Assembly: GCA_031841125.1 (NCBI GenBank)
Contig: CM063106.1
Span: 45,931,806 to 45,995,805 of the forward strand
Source: Acanthococcus lagerstroemiae
Taxonomy: Eukaryota; Arthropoda; Insecta; Hemiptera; Eriococcidae
DNA: 64,000 bases
Direction: 5' to 3'
Under the pieces are notes generated by a model. The model had not been told where the DNA came from, searched no databases, and was given only the letters and a program-made list of their open reading frames with translations. A program made the position numbers and the translations under genes. The number at the start of each line of letters is the position of its first letter. Position 1 is the first letter of the stretch. Shown one piece after another: positions 38,201-47,389 of this stretch.

Positions 38201-38377
38201 ACTCTTGAATACTTTTCCGTAATTGCGTCCGTACAGTCTAAGTACGTATACCTATGTAAATATGGAATATAATGCCTTAATATTATAAAAACCAAGTGTT
38301 ATGATTTCTAACTTACCTTTGCAAAATAATGACTGCCAAAACCTTCTCGTAAGTGATGTACGAGATGAAGAAGCCAT
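26722..38377 (-). CDS. F-box/leucine-rich-repeat protein, six exons spread over 11.7 kb
   Basis: Minus-strand exons: 38377-38317, 35072-34759, 33962-33145, 32526-32025, 27356-27246, 27099-26722. Total 2184 nt, 727 aa. Phases match at every junction. The F-box spans the exon 2/3 junction (about residues 119-160): DELPME joined to MLLKIMKYL, then ARLVCRKWYQACC. The rest is leucine-rich-repeat-like (for example LISLEINLV, FPNVINLSIHF, LHHLDIS, LKYLHVVNLNW, LRYLHIT). Residues 21-115 are a polar Ser/Asp-rich linker. F-box proteins bind Skp1 and present substrates to an SCF ubiquitin ligase; the target here is unknown. A poly(A) signal, AATAAATAAA in sense, lies near 26675. The exon 4 to 5 junction is the weakest: the intron is 4.7 kb, an unseen exon is possible, and the acceptor could be either of two AGs two bases apart. 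Confidence 0.85.
27590..29280. mobile_element. Foldback element with ~300-bp inverted arms
   Basis: The left arm starts GAAGGTATAAAAGGCCGATA (27592) and the right arm is its inverse, ending at 29274. The arms match through the AGACTATGCTAAGCGCCATAG and GGCGGGAAGCATT regions. The left arm is interrupted by the hAT MITE at 27839-28259 and resumes with GACAGCGTCAACAATGGACC. Inner segments 28262-28440 and 28730-28915 are a second inverted pair, so the right arm carries a partial duplication. It encodes no protein and lies in intron 4 of the F-box gene. Exact ends and target duplication were not resolved. Confidence 0.85.
27839..28259. mobile_element. hAT-type MITE nested in the foldback element
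   Basis: A 421-bp element with 11-bp terminal inverted repeats, CAGGGCTGGAA and TTCCAGCCCTG. A perfect 8-bp duplication CTCGTTAG flanks it (27831-27838 and 28260-28267). The ends contain tandem GAAGTTGGAAGTTGGAAG words. It is younger than the foldback arm it splits. Confidence 0.92.
29390..30330 (+). pseudogene. RTE-like LINE remnant (reverse transcriptase C-terminal part)
   Basis: Broken frames on the plus strand include NLRFVDDISF (the [FY]xDD catalytic box) near 29507-29536. The open segment 29737-30048 has VLPVLIYGCRTWPL and RERSVLGITRR, typical of the RTE-type endonuclease/reverse-transcriptase C-terminus. Several frameshifts and stops show it is dead. It lies in antisense within F-box intron 4, next to the foldback element. 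Confidence 0.82.
31349..31600. mobile_element. hAT-type MITE
   Basis: A 252-bp element with 15-bp inverted ends CAGGGCCGGATTTAG and CTAAATCCGACCCTG (one mismatch). The flanks GCTGTGCA (31341-31348) and GCTGTGCT (31601-31608) form an 8-bp duplication with one mismatch. Confidence 0.86.
31803..31935. mobile_element. Short foldback element, family member 1
   Basis: Arms of about 50 bp (ATGGATATCTGCCATCTTGA at the left; its inverse, diverged, at the right) enclose a ~30-bp loop. The arms contain CCGCGCCCGTCGATGCCGAAT, also present in the element at 46928. Confidence 0.82.
34256..34528. mobile_element. Inverted-repeat element in F-box intron 2
   Basis: The ends CCTGCCTGGAAATCATGGC and GTCATGATTTCTAGGCAGG form an imperfect ~18-bp terminal inverted repeat. 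The interior carries several CCAATT / GGCGC words. Not coding. Confidence 0.6.
35088..35228. repeat. (TAA)n microsatellite
   Basis: Two runs of AAT/TAA trinucleotides (about 35093-35117 and 35165-35228). The poly-Tyr and poly-Leu open frames here are artefacts of this repeat. Confidence 0.95.
35274..35530. mobile_element. MITE made of two internal copies rich in GGGTAAC
   Basis: A 257-bp element with ends CCCGATGCGTAAAAT and ATTGCGCATCGGG. The interior is a ~125-bp unit repeated twice, each with ACAAGGGTAATCTGAG, GAGGGTAACAAATGG and GGTAACTTTTCCGC. The word GGTAAC occurs more than ten times. It lies in F-box intron 1. Confidence 0.7.
36860..36975. repeat. Dispersed repeat R, copy 1
   Basis: It contains GATGCGATACTCGAAAAGGTAG, then GGTGCGGTGT, then CATCACCATACGCTCCACCAAACAT. 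The same block is at 50683-50772 and, inverted, at 55885-55985. In the third copy it follows a LINE C-terminus, so R is probably a LINE 3' region. Confidence 0.72.
36976..38316. other. Rest of F-box intron 1, nothing recognised
   Basis: AT-rich intronic DNA. No exon consistent with the phase-1 donor at 38316 was seen before the acceptor at 35073. Confidence 0.4.
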
Positions 38378-39030
38378 GTTTTGAAACTATAACTATACCA
38401 CTCAGAATGAATGTATGTTAACATGTGTTAAATCTTCTGTTGTAGGACCCTATAAAATATTCCGAATGTCTACAAAGTTTAATAGTACAGCCCACAACTG
38501 AACTGATAGGTAAACTGATAAAAGAATTGACAAGGAATAGGAAAACGGAAAATATCAGTTGTGATATTAAGTGAATAAATCTTTAACCTGTCATATCTAT
38601 TTAAGACCTTTGCTCTTATAATATATACCTAGTCATAGAATATTATAGTACCTAATTATTGTCAACATATGCGTTGTTACAGCGAAAGCGCAACCCCACT
38701 TCGACGAATTTCTTCCATCATTAAAAGTAATTTCAGTCTAAAGTTCAGAACACTGACATGTTATTCTCTGTCCATACTTATCGTGCGCAGAATGCTACTC
38801 AGTAGATAGTAATTTGTTGGTGCAATTGGTTGATCTCTACCATGAAACATGAATGGTCTCTATAGTAGGTGAAATTGAAGAATTCGTGTCCTCCGATACT
38901 GTCTTATTTTAAATTATGATCAATAAAAACTGCCCTTTTCACTCACATTTCTAATTGACGCTTTTATAACAAACGCTGACAAGTTATTTATTATTGTCAT
39001 TATTATTACATATACAGACTTTGAATTAAC
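38378..39030. promoter_or_regulatory. Upstream region of the F-box gene
   Basis: The F-box ATG (38377) has the context AAAACATGG. No TATA box or initiator could be assigned with confidence. The region is AT-rich and runs into the LINE remnant. Confidence 0.3.
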
Positions 39031-39035
39031 AGCAT

Positions 39036-39960
39036 TCCGGCAGGCACGTCATCGCTGCTGATTCGTCCATCGTTAAGCAACGGCCTCCACCACCCATTTC
39101 CATCGGTTTCTATCCCTGGCTACCCCCGTCCCCTGTTGTCCCTGCTTCTTTTTCAATTTCGTCCCTCCATTTCGTAGCTGGCCTAACCCTCTTCCTGTTT
39201 TGATCATAGGGTCTACATTCTGTTACTATGTTATGTCATCCGTTTTCTTCATAACCCTCGCCAAATGCCCCGCATATTTAAATTTTAGTTCCTTGACTTC
39301 GTCACCCACATCCGAATCCCTACCATTTCCTTCAAGCTCACATTATTCTTTTAATCGCTCCGTTTAGTACTTGTCATACTTCTCAGCATTTTCATGTGCG
39401 TAACCTGTAGTTTCTTCAACGTCTAGCAGATGGTCCATTTTTCAAAAATCAGTCATTTTATGATCATACCCATTATCCCCTTGAGGACGTTTTATAGCGA
39501 CCACTTGCTTTGAGTTCTTTGTCCATTTTATTTTGGAAGGCTAAATATTTATACTCTGAAACGTTTTCGTTTTGTATTTTTCTATGGTCATCTTCTTCCC
39601 TCCTTGTTTCGCATCACCTTGGTTTTAGACATGTTCATCGTCAGACCCGTTTCAGCGTATTCTTATTTCAGCTTTTTCCCCATGATTTTTAATTCTTCCC
39701 TGTTCTTTGCTGATTTAACCACCTCCCATTTACTTTCGATTCCTTTTCCCTCCCAGTTCATTTTTCGAAATATTTGCTCTAATACACAGTTAAAGATGTT
39801 GAGTGGGAGTAGTCCTTCTGTTTACCCCCTCTTTCTACCTCAAATGTTTCGCATTTCTTGTCCAATACTATATGTACGCTTCCTACCTACCGTACACCCT
39901 TTGCAATACCTTGATTATTTCCGCTGGTACCCCTTGAGAGAAACTGAAATCAAGAGAGTG
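39036..39960 (-). pseudogene. RTE-like LINE remnant (3' half)
   Basis: On the minus strand, damaged frames read IFRKMNWEGKGIES near 39770-39730 and end with GRDRNRWKW near 39110, the usual RTE C-terminus. A TAATAATGACAATAATAAAT-type tail lies at about 38985-39010. Many frameshifts. It separates the F-box gene from the divergent short SLBP gene. Confidence 0.75.
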
Positions 39961-40383
39961 ATATGCAACTGCTACAAGCAGCGCTTATTGTTAATTTATT
40001 ACTGAGCACATTTTATGACTTGATTTTAGTTTCGCTTATGAAAATCATCGTCAGTAGCGTGAATAAAGGAAATGGAGATGTAACCCCTCCCTATAATGAA
40101 GAAGAATAAAATTTTAGAGATGGTTAACTGACATTTTAGACCCGTAACGCTTTTCTTTCTTCATTCTAGTCAAATTAGTATGTTTTATACTTCCCTTCCC
40201 GATGATAATCACTATTTTACCTACAAAACTTCTACCCCCCCCCCCCGGAAACTTCCTATTTCACTGTTGGATCATCGCATTATAAGAGACGTATTTACTA
40301 ATAATCTCTCATTATTTTGAAACATCTAGCTTATTATATCGAATTTATTGATTACATTTTGAATATTTTTAGCAGGATCAGCC

Positions 40384-41378
40384 ATGTCCACCTCAGAGAA
40401 AAGTTCCGAGAAAATCGACAAAGGTGTAAAACGTTCATTCAGAGATCATAGTGTAACCACGGCAGCGGCAACGAAAAGGTATACTGTTTACAAAAGAACA
40501 GCTAAACCGGAGTCAGCTTGTCATCAGCATTCGCTATCCCATTGTAAAGTTAAGAAAGATTCATCTTACTTGAAGTGAGTAAATTCAATTCACATCCTTA
40601 TTATCCCTGCATTATTGAAAGTGAAAGCACACTGCATAACAGTAGTTAGTACTCCACTATACCACAGCCCCCCTCCATTCCATTGTGATCATATCCTGTG
40701 TAAGAGCATCTTTTGTAGTATATTTGAGTATTAAAAGGTGCATAGTTTACGTAGGTATACCTACCTGTACTTAACACGCAAGTACACTACACAACACATG
40801 CTCGGGATACTCGACCGCAATGGCATAGGAAGTACAGTGATACCTTGGGGTAATAAATACTCATAACCATTTAAAAATAATTAAACTTTGCAGAAAAGAT
40901 TTCGAATATGATCGTGAGATTCTAGACAGAAGACAAAAACAAATAGATTACGGCAAAAATACCATTGGATACGAAAGATACACTCAGTTAGTTCCCAGGT
41001 TCGTTTCTGATTAGTTTTTCAATATTTATCGGCTTATTTGGAGATTGCGTCCGTAAGCGTAAATGGAGGAGAAGGCTGAGCCCCCAATGAAACTAGAAAA
41101 ATTATACGAGTGAAATAATTTTGAGCATTATTTTGCTACTAGTCAGCCTCCCCCCCCCCCATGAATTCCTCCCCTTTCACACCAGGTTGGCTATTTGCCC
41201 TTATGATTAATATTTAATTTTGTGTTGCAGATGCGAACGATCACGTGAACATCCAAAAACACCGCAGAAAGAATACAAGTTGAGTAGAAGAAAGTGGGAC
41301 TCAATGGTCAAACAATGGCGATTGAAATTACACGAATGGGATCCGAAACCTAACACCGAAGTCGAAGATAATAACTAA
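40384..41378 (+). CDS. SLBP: Histone RNA hairpin-binding protein (SLBP), short paralogue, three coding exons
   Basis: Exons: 40384-40574, 40894-40998, 41231-41378; 444 nt, 147 aa, frame intact, each intron after codon base 2. An acceptor (TTTTTAGCAG|) ends at 40375, so a non-coding first exon is likely upstream. The protein is little more than the RNA-binding domain: [41 protein letters not shown]. Residues 1-60 are basic and Ser/Thr-rich with KRSFRDH and KRYTVYKR. The C-terminus ends 12 residues after HEWDP, so the acidic tail of the long form is missing. TPNK reads TPQK. Both SLBP genes split the domain at the same two places, showing common descent with introns rather than retrocopying. 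It may be a tissue-limited SLBP; expression data would be needed. Confidence 0.94.
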
Positions 41379-41449
41379 AAGAAATTCTGAATAATGATGG
41401 AAAAAATATTTGACATGCTGTCCCAGCATTTTATTTATTTACAAGGTAC

Positions 41450-41565
41450 AGTAGACTCCCAATTATCCGACATACGGATTAACGAATTCAAAATTTTCTC
41501 CGACTTTTTCGGATTAACCGGTCTCAACATATCGGATAATCCGAATTGCGTACAATTTTTTGGGG
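41450..41565. mobile_element. Pogo/Tigger-like terminal fragment
   Basis: It starts ACAGTAGACTCCCAATTATCCGAC and has several TCGGATAA / TTATCCGA words, the usual end of pogo/Tigger elements. Only one end is clear. It lies just past the short SLBP stop codon. Confidence 0.6.
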
Positions 41566-41603
41566 TTAACAACTAATTTTTTTCAGAAACACAAAATTTC
41601 TCC

Positions 41604-41812
41604 CAGGCGCGTAACCAAGGGGGGACCAGGGGGCCAGCCCCCCTAAAAATCTTGCCCCCCTGTGCCCCCCCCGCTGAATTTGAAAATTTTGTAAAATTTA
41701 TAGTATTAGATAAAATAAAGCGAAAGTTTTTAAAACTGGGCCCCTCTTCAAAAATTCGTGGCCCTTTCTGCCCCCCCCCTCCCCCCGCTAAAAAATCCTA
41801 GTTACGCCGCTG
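41604..41812. mobile_element. hAT-type MITE with perfect 8-bp target duplication
   Basis: A 209-bp element. Ends CAGGCGCGTAACCA and TAGTTACGCCGCTG; flanks ATTTCTCC at 41596-41603 and 41813-41820, identical. G- and C-runs lie next to the ends, as in the element at 1501. It contains an AATAAA near 41713 in the SLBP2 downstream region. Confidence 0.9.
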
Positions 41813-41820
41813 ATTTCTCC

Positions 41821-42880
41821 TCTGAAAAACGCAAATTTCATGATAAAAATTCAAAATCACTTTTTTTTTTAGTTATTTGTTGAAATATTTGTTGCAGGTT
41901 GTACTATTCATGTAGGTATGTACTTACTGAAGCTGATGCTTCGGTTGATAATCAATTTTGAATGAAATTTTTGCAATGTAAGTAAAATATTGGACTGACA
42001 AAGAAAATCATCCAGAAATAAAAATTAGATTGACTTGCAGCCGTTGCCTCATTTATTTTTAATTTGATGTTTTTGTTGGTGACATAAAGAAAAAATATTC
42101 ATAATTTTAAAAGCATAATATTGCTAATTAAGTGCGAGTGAAATTATTGACTCTTCATTTGGTTTTATACGCCGTGAGTCAGCTGAATCAGAGAATGCGA
42201 TATTTCGTTTCGATTCCCGCATTACCTAATCAGTCGAATGTTCTTATTAACACGAAGTTGAGTGTTTATCAAAAAAGCATAGAGAAACCTGGTAGTTACT
42301 TCCAGTCTGAAATCAGCATTGACTAATTTTGCTGACTGTTGAGATAAAAATAGTCATGTGAATCAGTCTTTCTTCTCTTATACGTGAGAAGCCGTACGAT
42401 ATAGTTGAACATCCGCGGGCCTTGAGGCTTGTACTTTGTTGCAAGGAGTTATCACATAGACAGAAGTACCCACTTTCTAATTTAGCGGCTGCCCGGCTGG
42501 TGAATATTGGTAGGGCTCTAGTATTGGCTGTTGGGTTACAGTCAAGCGTGCATTTTGGAACGAAACGACTTTTGGTTGCGAGGTTTACACATTTGTAACC
42601 TATATGTCAAATTTTGAAGATCTTCACTCCATAATCCCAGGCCCACGTAAACCGAACCTTTCTCTTTGTTTTTTCCAAAAGATGTGTACGGGGTCCTTAT
42701 TTTCGACTTTTGATTTTTCAATGCCTCAATGCCCCCCCCCCCCAATATCCATTCCCAATATTTAAAAAAAAAATTCTGTAAAGTTTGAGCAAAATCGGAA
42801 GATGCTAACTCGTGTCGCAAAGGGAAGAATTTCTTATGGGAATTAACGTTGATTTTTGGGATTTAAGCTTCAGTTACTGG
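41821..42880. other. Downstream of short SLBP, nothing further recognised
   Basis: An AATAAA near 42018 could be the SLBP2 poly(A) signal if the transcript runs through the MITE. The two open frames here (plus 42132, minus 42820) show no domain. Confidence 0.3.
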
Positions 42881-42899
42881 GGAAGCCTCCCCATATAAG

Positions 42900-43950
42900 C
42901 CTCGAAATTATTTTCTTTCTCAGATGAGGGTCTTATATAAGGATCGCTGGATTCATTTTGAGGTTATTCCCTATCCCCTCGATCCTTCAAACTCCACGAT
43001 AGCTAATTTTCAATCTCTCTAATTTCCGAGTTTTTACATCTATAGTAGTGTTTTTCGGGGTCACTGAATTCATTTCACTTTTTTTCTTCTCCGCTCCTCT
43101 CAACCCTTGAGACTCTATGGAGGGAACTATCTTCAATTACTCCAATTTCATCAATGTCCAAATTGTTTACGTCGATATTAGAATTCTTTGATCCGCTTCA
43201 GGGATTCTTTCTCCCCCTCTCCTCAAACCTTGAAGCTCCACTGGGGGCTGTTCTTCAGTTACTCGAATTTTACCAATTTTCAAGTTTTTTATTGGGGTTT
43301 ATACCTCACCTAGGTAGTGCTACCATAGGCAAACGTTTTGTGGGTATTTTTATCAGTTTGGGTGATATATTCACGTGTATTCACCCCAAAGTGATAACAA
43401 TACAATGAACATACTGACAATGCTGCCAACACATGCAAATTAGGTTTAACTCCCAAAGTCGATATTGAGGTTTTCTGTATCACTGAACCCATTTTCGGAA
43501 TTTTTCTTCCCTCCCCTCAACCCTTGAGGTTCAATAGAGAGCTGATTTTCAATTACTCGAATTTCCTCAAATTTCAAGTGGTTAAAGATTAACTCCCTGT
43601 GGAACCTTGAAGGTTAAGGGAAGGGAAGAAAACCCCTTGACACGGATTCAACGACTCAAAAAACCGTACTGTCGACGAAGAACTTCGAAATTAGGGAAAT
43701 TAGAGTGATTGAAGATTAGCTCTCTGTGATGCCTCCAGGGTTGAAGGCGGGAAAAACACCTTGAAATGGATTTAGCGACCTAAGAAGCCTTACTACCGAC
43801 GTAAGGAATTCTGAAACTAAGGGATATCGGAGTAACAGGAAATTAGCGCCCCTCCTCGTGAAGTCCGAATGGTTTCGGAGGATCCCTGAAATGAATCCAT
43901 CGACTCTTAAAGAACCTCCATTAGACAAAGAGAATAATGTTTTGGCTTAT
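42900..43950. repeat. Degenerate ~120-130-bp repeat units in two opposed arrays
   Basis: A unit containing CTCAACCCTTGAG..CTC then TTCAATTACTCGAATTT recurs near 42983, 43099, 43222 and 43515. Right of about 43565 the same unit appears inverted (near 43602, 43731, 43861; for example GAACCTTGAAGG, CCAGGGTTGAAGG). Spacing is about 120-130 bp except where 43290-43460 separates two units. It is old and diverged. Confidence 0.65.
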
Positions 43951-44595
43951 ATTTATAGGAAACTCCCTCAGCGATTGCAGATTAAACTCAAAAAATCAGT
44001 GTTAATACCGGCATAAACTTCACAGCACGACTCAACTTTTTCCGATTCTGCTCATTTTTTTTTTTTTTTAATGTCAGGAATTAATCTGGGAGTAACTAGA
44101 CTGAAAACATGACTTTTTTCACCAAGAGTAAATAAGGAAAAAACAAGAAAAAACAGAAAACTTCTATTTTACAGTATTACACGATGAAAGTATAAAAATC
44201 AACGTAAATAAAAACCACTAGCTGATTACGTCAAGCTTAATGTTTAGCAAATTTATAACTGAGTAACGGAAACCGGAAAATCTAGGTAATATTTTTAACC
44301 TGGTATCAGTCTTATCACAGAGGAACACGCACGTTTTTTTATTCATTGATATTTTTTTATATTTTTTAAAAACTTCTTGTTTTGCACTTCAAGCCAAGAA
44401 GCGGATATCTCACGCCCGAATGATAAACTGTGCTACAAGACAAAATAAACTTTGAAGTTCAATTATTTTAGAATCATTTGACCCCATAATTATATGCGAA
44501 AACTACTTTCATAGATCGTTTAACAAAAAATTAACGAACATCTCTGGTGACCATTTCAGTAAATTAATACTACCTCAGTTAGCGAATAATAAAAA
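43951..44595. other. Downstream of the PAAT-like gene
   Basis: AT-rich. A sense AATAAA on the minus strand lies near 44337-44342, a candidate poly(A) signal for the gene ending at 44596. Nothing else recognised. Confidence 0.35.
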
Positions 44596-46493
44596 CTAAT
44601 TTTTTGATTTCATCATTTCTATTACTCTATCTAATTTATCATTCATTGATTTCTCTCTCATAATTAAATACTCGGTTAAAATCTGAAATTTATAGTCCAT
44701 GTACTGTTTAATCTCCGCAAACGAAGGCTGAACTTCATCGTTTTTCTTCTCAGAAGCCCCGTCACTTTTCACCGAATTTAAACTGTATCTTTGATTCTGA
44801 TTTGCATTCTTCATGAAATTAAACGCCTTGGTTGCCTGATCCGATAAATTACAATTCTTCATCAATTCTTGGACATTCTCGTAGCAGATAGAAGACACTT
44901 TATTATCAACCGTGATTTTTTTCAGTTTTAGTAGGATTCCATAAATCCAGAAGTAATTCATATGACTCAGTCTTACGAGCTGAAAGGCGAAGTTATTCAA
45001 CTTAAATTATTGCGACTAAATATGTGTACTGATAAAGTGTTTAGTTCATAGATTATGAAATATTCTACATTCGGATTTGACCTAAATAAAATAAGTATCG
45101 CGTTTACATGAGCATAATTACTGCGTAATCGCAGCTACACTATTTTCACTTTTTATTACTCAGAATACAAACGCTATATGGACGCTGTTCAACAAAAGGG
45201 AGCCAACTAACATTTGTAAATAAAATGAGTTATTAGTATCGTTGGAAAGAGCGTAAAACGTAGAATTTTTCAAAATTGGGCCCCCAATTCAAAAATGTGT
45301 ACTCACGTTGAAAAAAGCTTATCAGTAAACGCAGTGCCATATAGTTTCTACGAATCACGTGTTCTCAAAAAGCGGATTTTGCTAGTTGGTTCTCTTTTGC
45401 TGAACAGCGTCCATATAAAGTGAGTTTAGCTCGAAGTAATGGCTCAGCACCTATTCTAGGCTTTTTTGGACCTGCTCAAGTCATAGCTCGAAGTAATGGA
45501 TCAGCACCTATTCTAGGCTTTTTTGGACCTGCTCAAGTCAAAAAATTGCCGGTTTTATCACAATTTTTCGTTGCTTCAACTCTCTCCCCCAACAAAAAAA
45601 GATACAATCTAATTTCAAGTATGTGATTTTTAAAGTTGTTTTTTGGAACTGCCCAAATTTTTCCGGAGGTGCCCAACGAATTTTTGGTACTGCCTAATAT
45701 GGATGGTACTGCCCGTCAGAACAAGCGTTGTGATGGCTTCAGTCTATTAACATAATCCCATTACTTGGCCAAAACATAGTAACATATTGACTTAAAAGTC
45801 CTACTTACGTGAATCGATACTTCTTTATTTATTTTATTACCAAAGTTGATGGTAAATTGATATACAAAGAACTCTTCGGATTCTTCCACTATTTCACCTT
45901 GCAAGGTACCAACGTATATACCGTGATCACCGAAAATCTCGATTGTCTTACTCTGAAATATACACATTTGCTCGACAATGATCAAATATATTAATAACGA
46001 ATTCTAGCGCAGCATTCTGCTCCACCGAGTTAGAACAGCCCTACTCGGTGATAAAACTAGATCCCACGTTGCTCGCGAATATCATATCGAAAACTTACAT
46101 CGCATAAAATGGTAACACCGCTAATGTACACATCGTCAGTATCGGGTATTATAAATTCAATACACGGTTTCACGTGCATGTTTTCCGGCTTCATGAAATT
46201 AACTGTTGTTCTCACGTCTAAAATATCGCTAAAAACAGAATAATTAAAAACATCTTATAAATGTCGGGGGCCGTAAGAAAACTATTCCGAATGAATTTCA
46301 AGTCGCTATTTCAATACAGATTACAACGGTCTAATTACTCGACATCTGCGCATATTTCTTTTTCGCCATCTTCATCTGGATTAAAATCTACTCTGACAGT
46401 ATCCTCCACGGACTTTTCTGGGATATTAGCTTCCCAGTTACAATGAATTTTGACGTTCGGCCGGTATTTTGAACTGAAATTACTATCACTCAT
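44596..46493 (-). CDS. PAAT / C10orf88-like protein, four exons
   Basis: Minus-strand exons: 46493-46339, 46228-46099, 45952-45809, 44979-44596; 813 nt, 270 aa, phases consistent. Start chosen for the AAACATGAG context. The fold-like pattern matches animal PAAT (C10orf88): a beta-rich N-terminal region with VKPCIEFIIPDT..VYISGVTILCD followed by SKTIEIFGDHGIYVGT (residues 83-112), then a linker with NVQELMKNC, and a C-terminal amphipathic helix (about 225-270) with YMDYKF..LTEYLIMREKSMNDKLDRVI. Human PAAT is an ATPase-like protein associated with mitochondrial ABC transporters; the human protein is longer (about 445 aa). The assignment rests on order of motifs and similar wording, not on a search. 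Divergent from the exon at 47390. Confidence 0.7.
45175..45417. mobile_element. Inverted-repeat MITE with TA-rich ends
   Basis: A perfect 17-bp inverted repeat, TATATGGACGCTGTTCA at the left and TGAACAGCGTCCATATA at the right, extends imperfectly to about 33 bp. The palindromic TATA at each edge fits a TA target but does not prove it. It lies in intron 3 of the PAAT-like gene. A diverged copy is at 11934. Confidence 0.82.
45427..45540. repeat. 57-bp tandem duplication
   Basis: Two adjacent copies (45427-45483 and 45484-45540) differ at one base (GGCTCAGC against GGATCAGC). It is recent. The period is divisible by three, which creates a false repeat open frame; it lies in intron 3 of the PAAT-like gene. 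Confidence 0.95.
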
Positions 46494-46927
46494 GTTTGAA
46501 TGATTCAACTTAAAACAGAGTGGTAACAACTGTTTTCTTAAGAACGACTTCAAATATTTAAAATGGTAAGAGAATGACGCTACACTACTAAAAATAAGTA
46601 AAAACCGAGGGAATCACAAGCTAAGAAAAGCGAAAGTGAAACCGAAAACATGAACGACTCGGTCGGATAATGTTGTGATAATATCACTATAGACTCTAAA
46701 ATCTGTACTGGATGGTGTAAATCGTAAATCTGTACAACAAAGTCATAAAAATAATTATAGTTAACGTTAGGATTACTAGGGGATTACATGAGATGCTAGG
46801 CATTGTTTACGTACAGTGTATCCTAACGTTGATAAGAATTCTATGGCACTATTTCCTGAAGTGCGGAAAGGGAAGAAGGCCCGATGCTAGCGCGCCATCG
46901 GTCTGGGAAGTCCGAATTATCATAAGT

Positions 46928-47108
46928 AGGGATACTATAGACACACAGGTATATTGAGCCGCCATTTTGATTCGCACCGCGCCCGTCGATGCGGAATTGA
47001 CTACGCGGTACGCTTCGCGTTGTCGGATTCGACCAGATTCGACATTCACGGGCGCGGTGTGAATCAAAATGGCGGCTCATTATACCCGTGTGTAACTATA
47101 GTATCCTT
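46928..47108. mobile_element. Foldback element, family member 2, in a divergent promoter region
   Basis: Arms of about 70 bp start GGATACTATAG and share GAGCCGCCATTTTGATTC and CACCGCGCCCGT. The middle carries CGCG-rich sequence. It is related to 31803-31935. It lies between the PAAT-like ATG (46493) and the plus-strand exon at 47390. The arm contains AAAATGGCGGC, a YY1-like word. Confidence 0.82.
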
Positions 47109-47389
47109 AAGAGGACAAGAAGGAAGCAGAATTCCAGTTTGAAAATACCAAAAATAACCTTTTTCAGCGGTAACAAAAAATAAATAAACAAATAAAACGA
47201 ATCCATGTAGAAAATCGTAAAATCGTATATCGTAATTATCTAATTTATATGCAAGTGTTTTCAATTAATTGTAATTCAGTCACTCAATCAAATCAGTTTT
47301 ATAAAGATAAAATTAGGAAATTACAAATTTGACGGAACTATTTCAAGATCTTGCTAATTCTGATAATTATCAACTCACTAACTGATGCC

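Noticed and set aside
45420..45626. 68-aa frame with a 19-residue repeat
   Set aside because: A by-product of the 57-bp tandem duplication in an intron.
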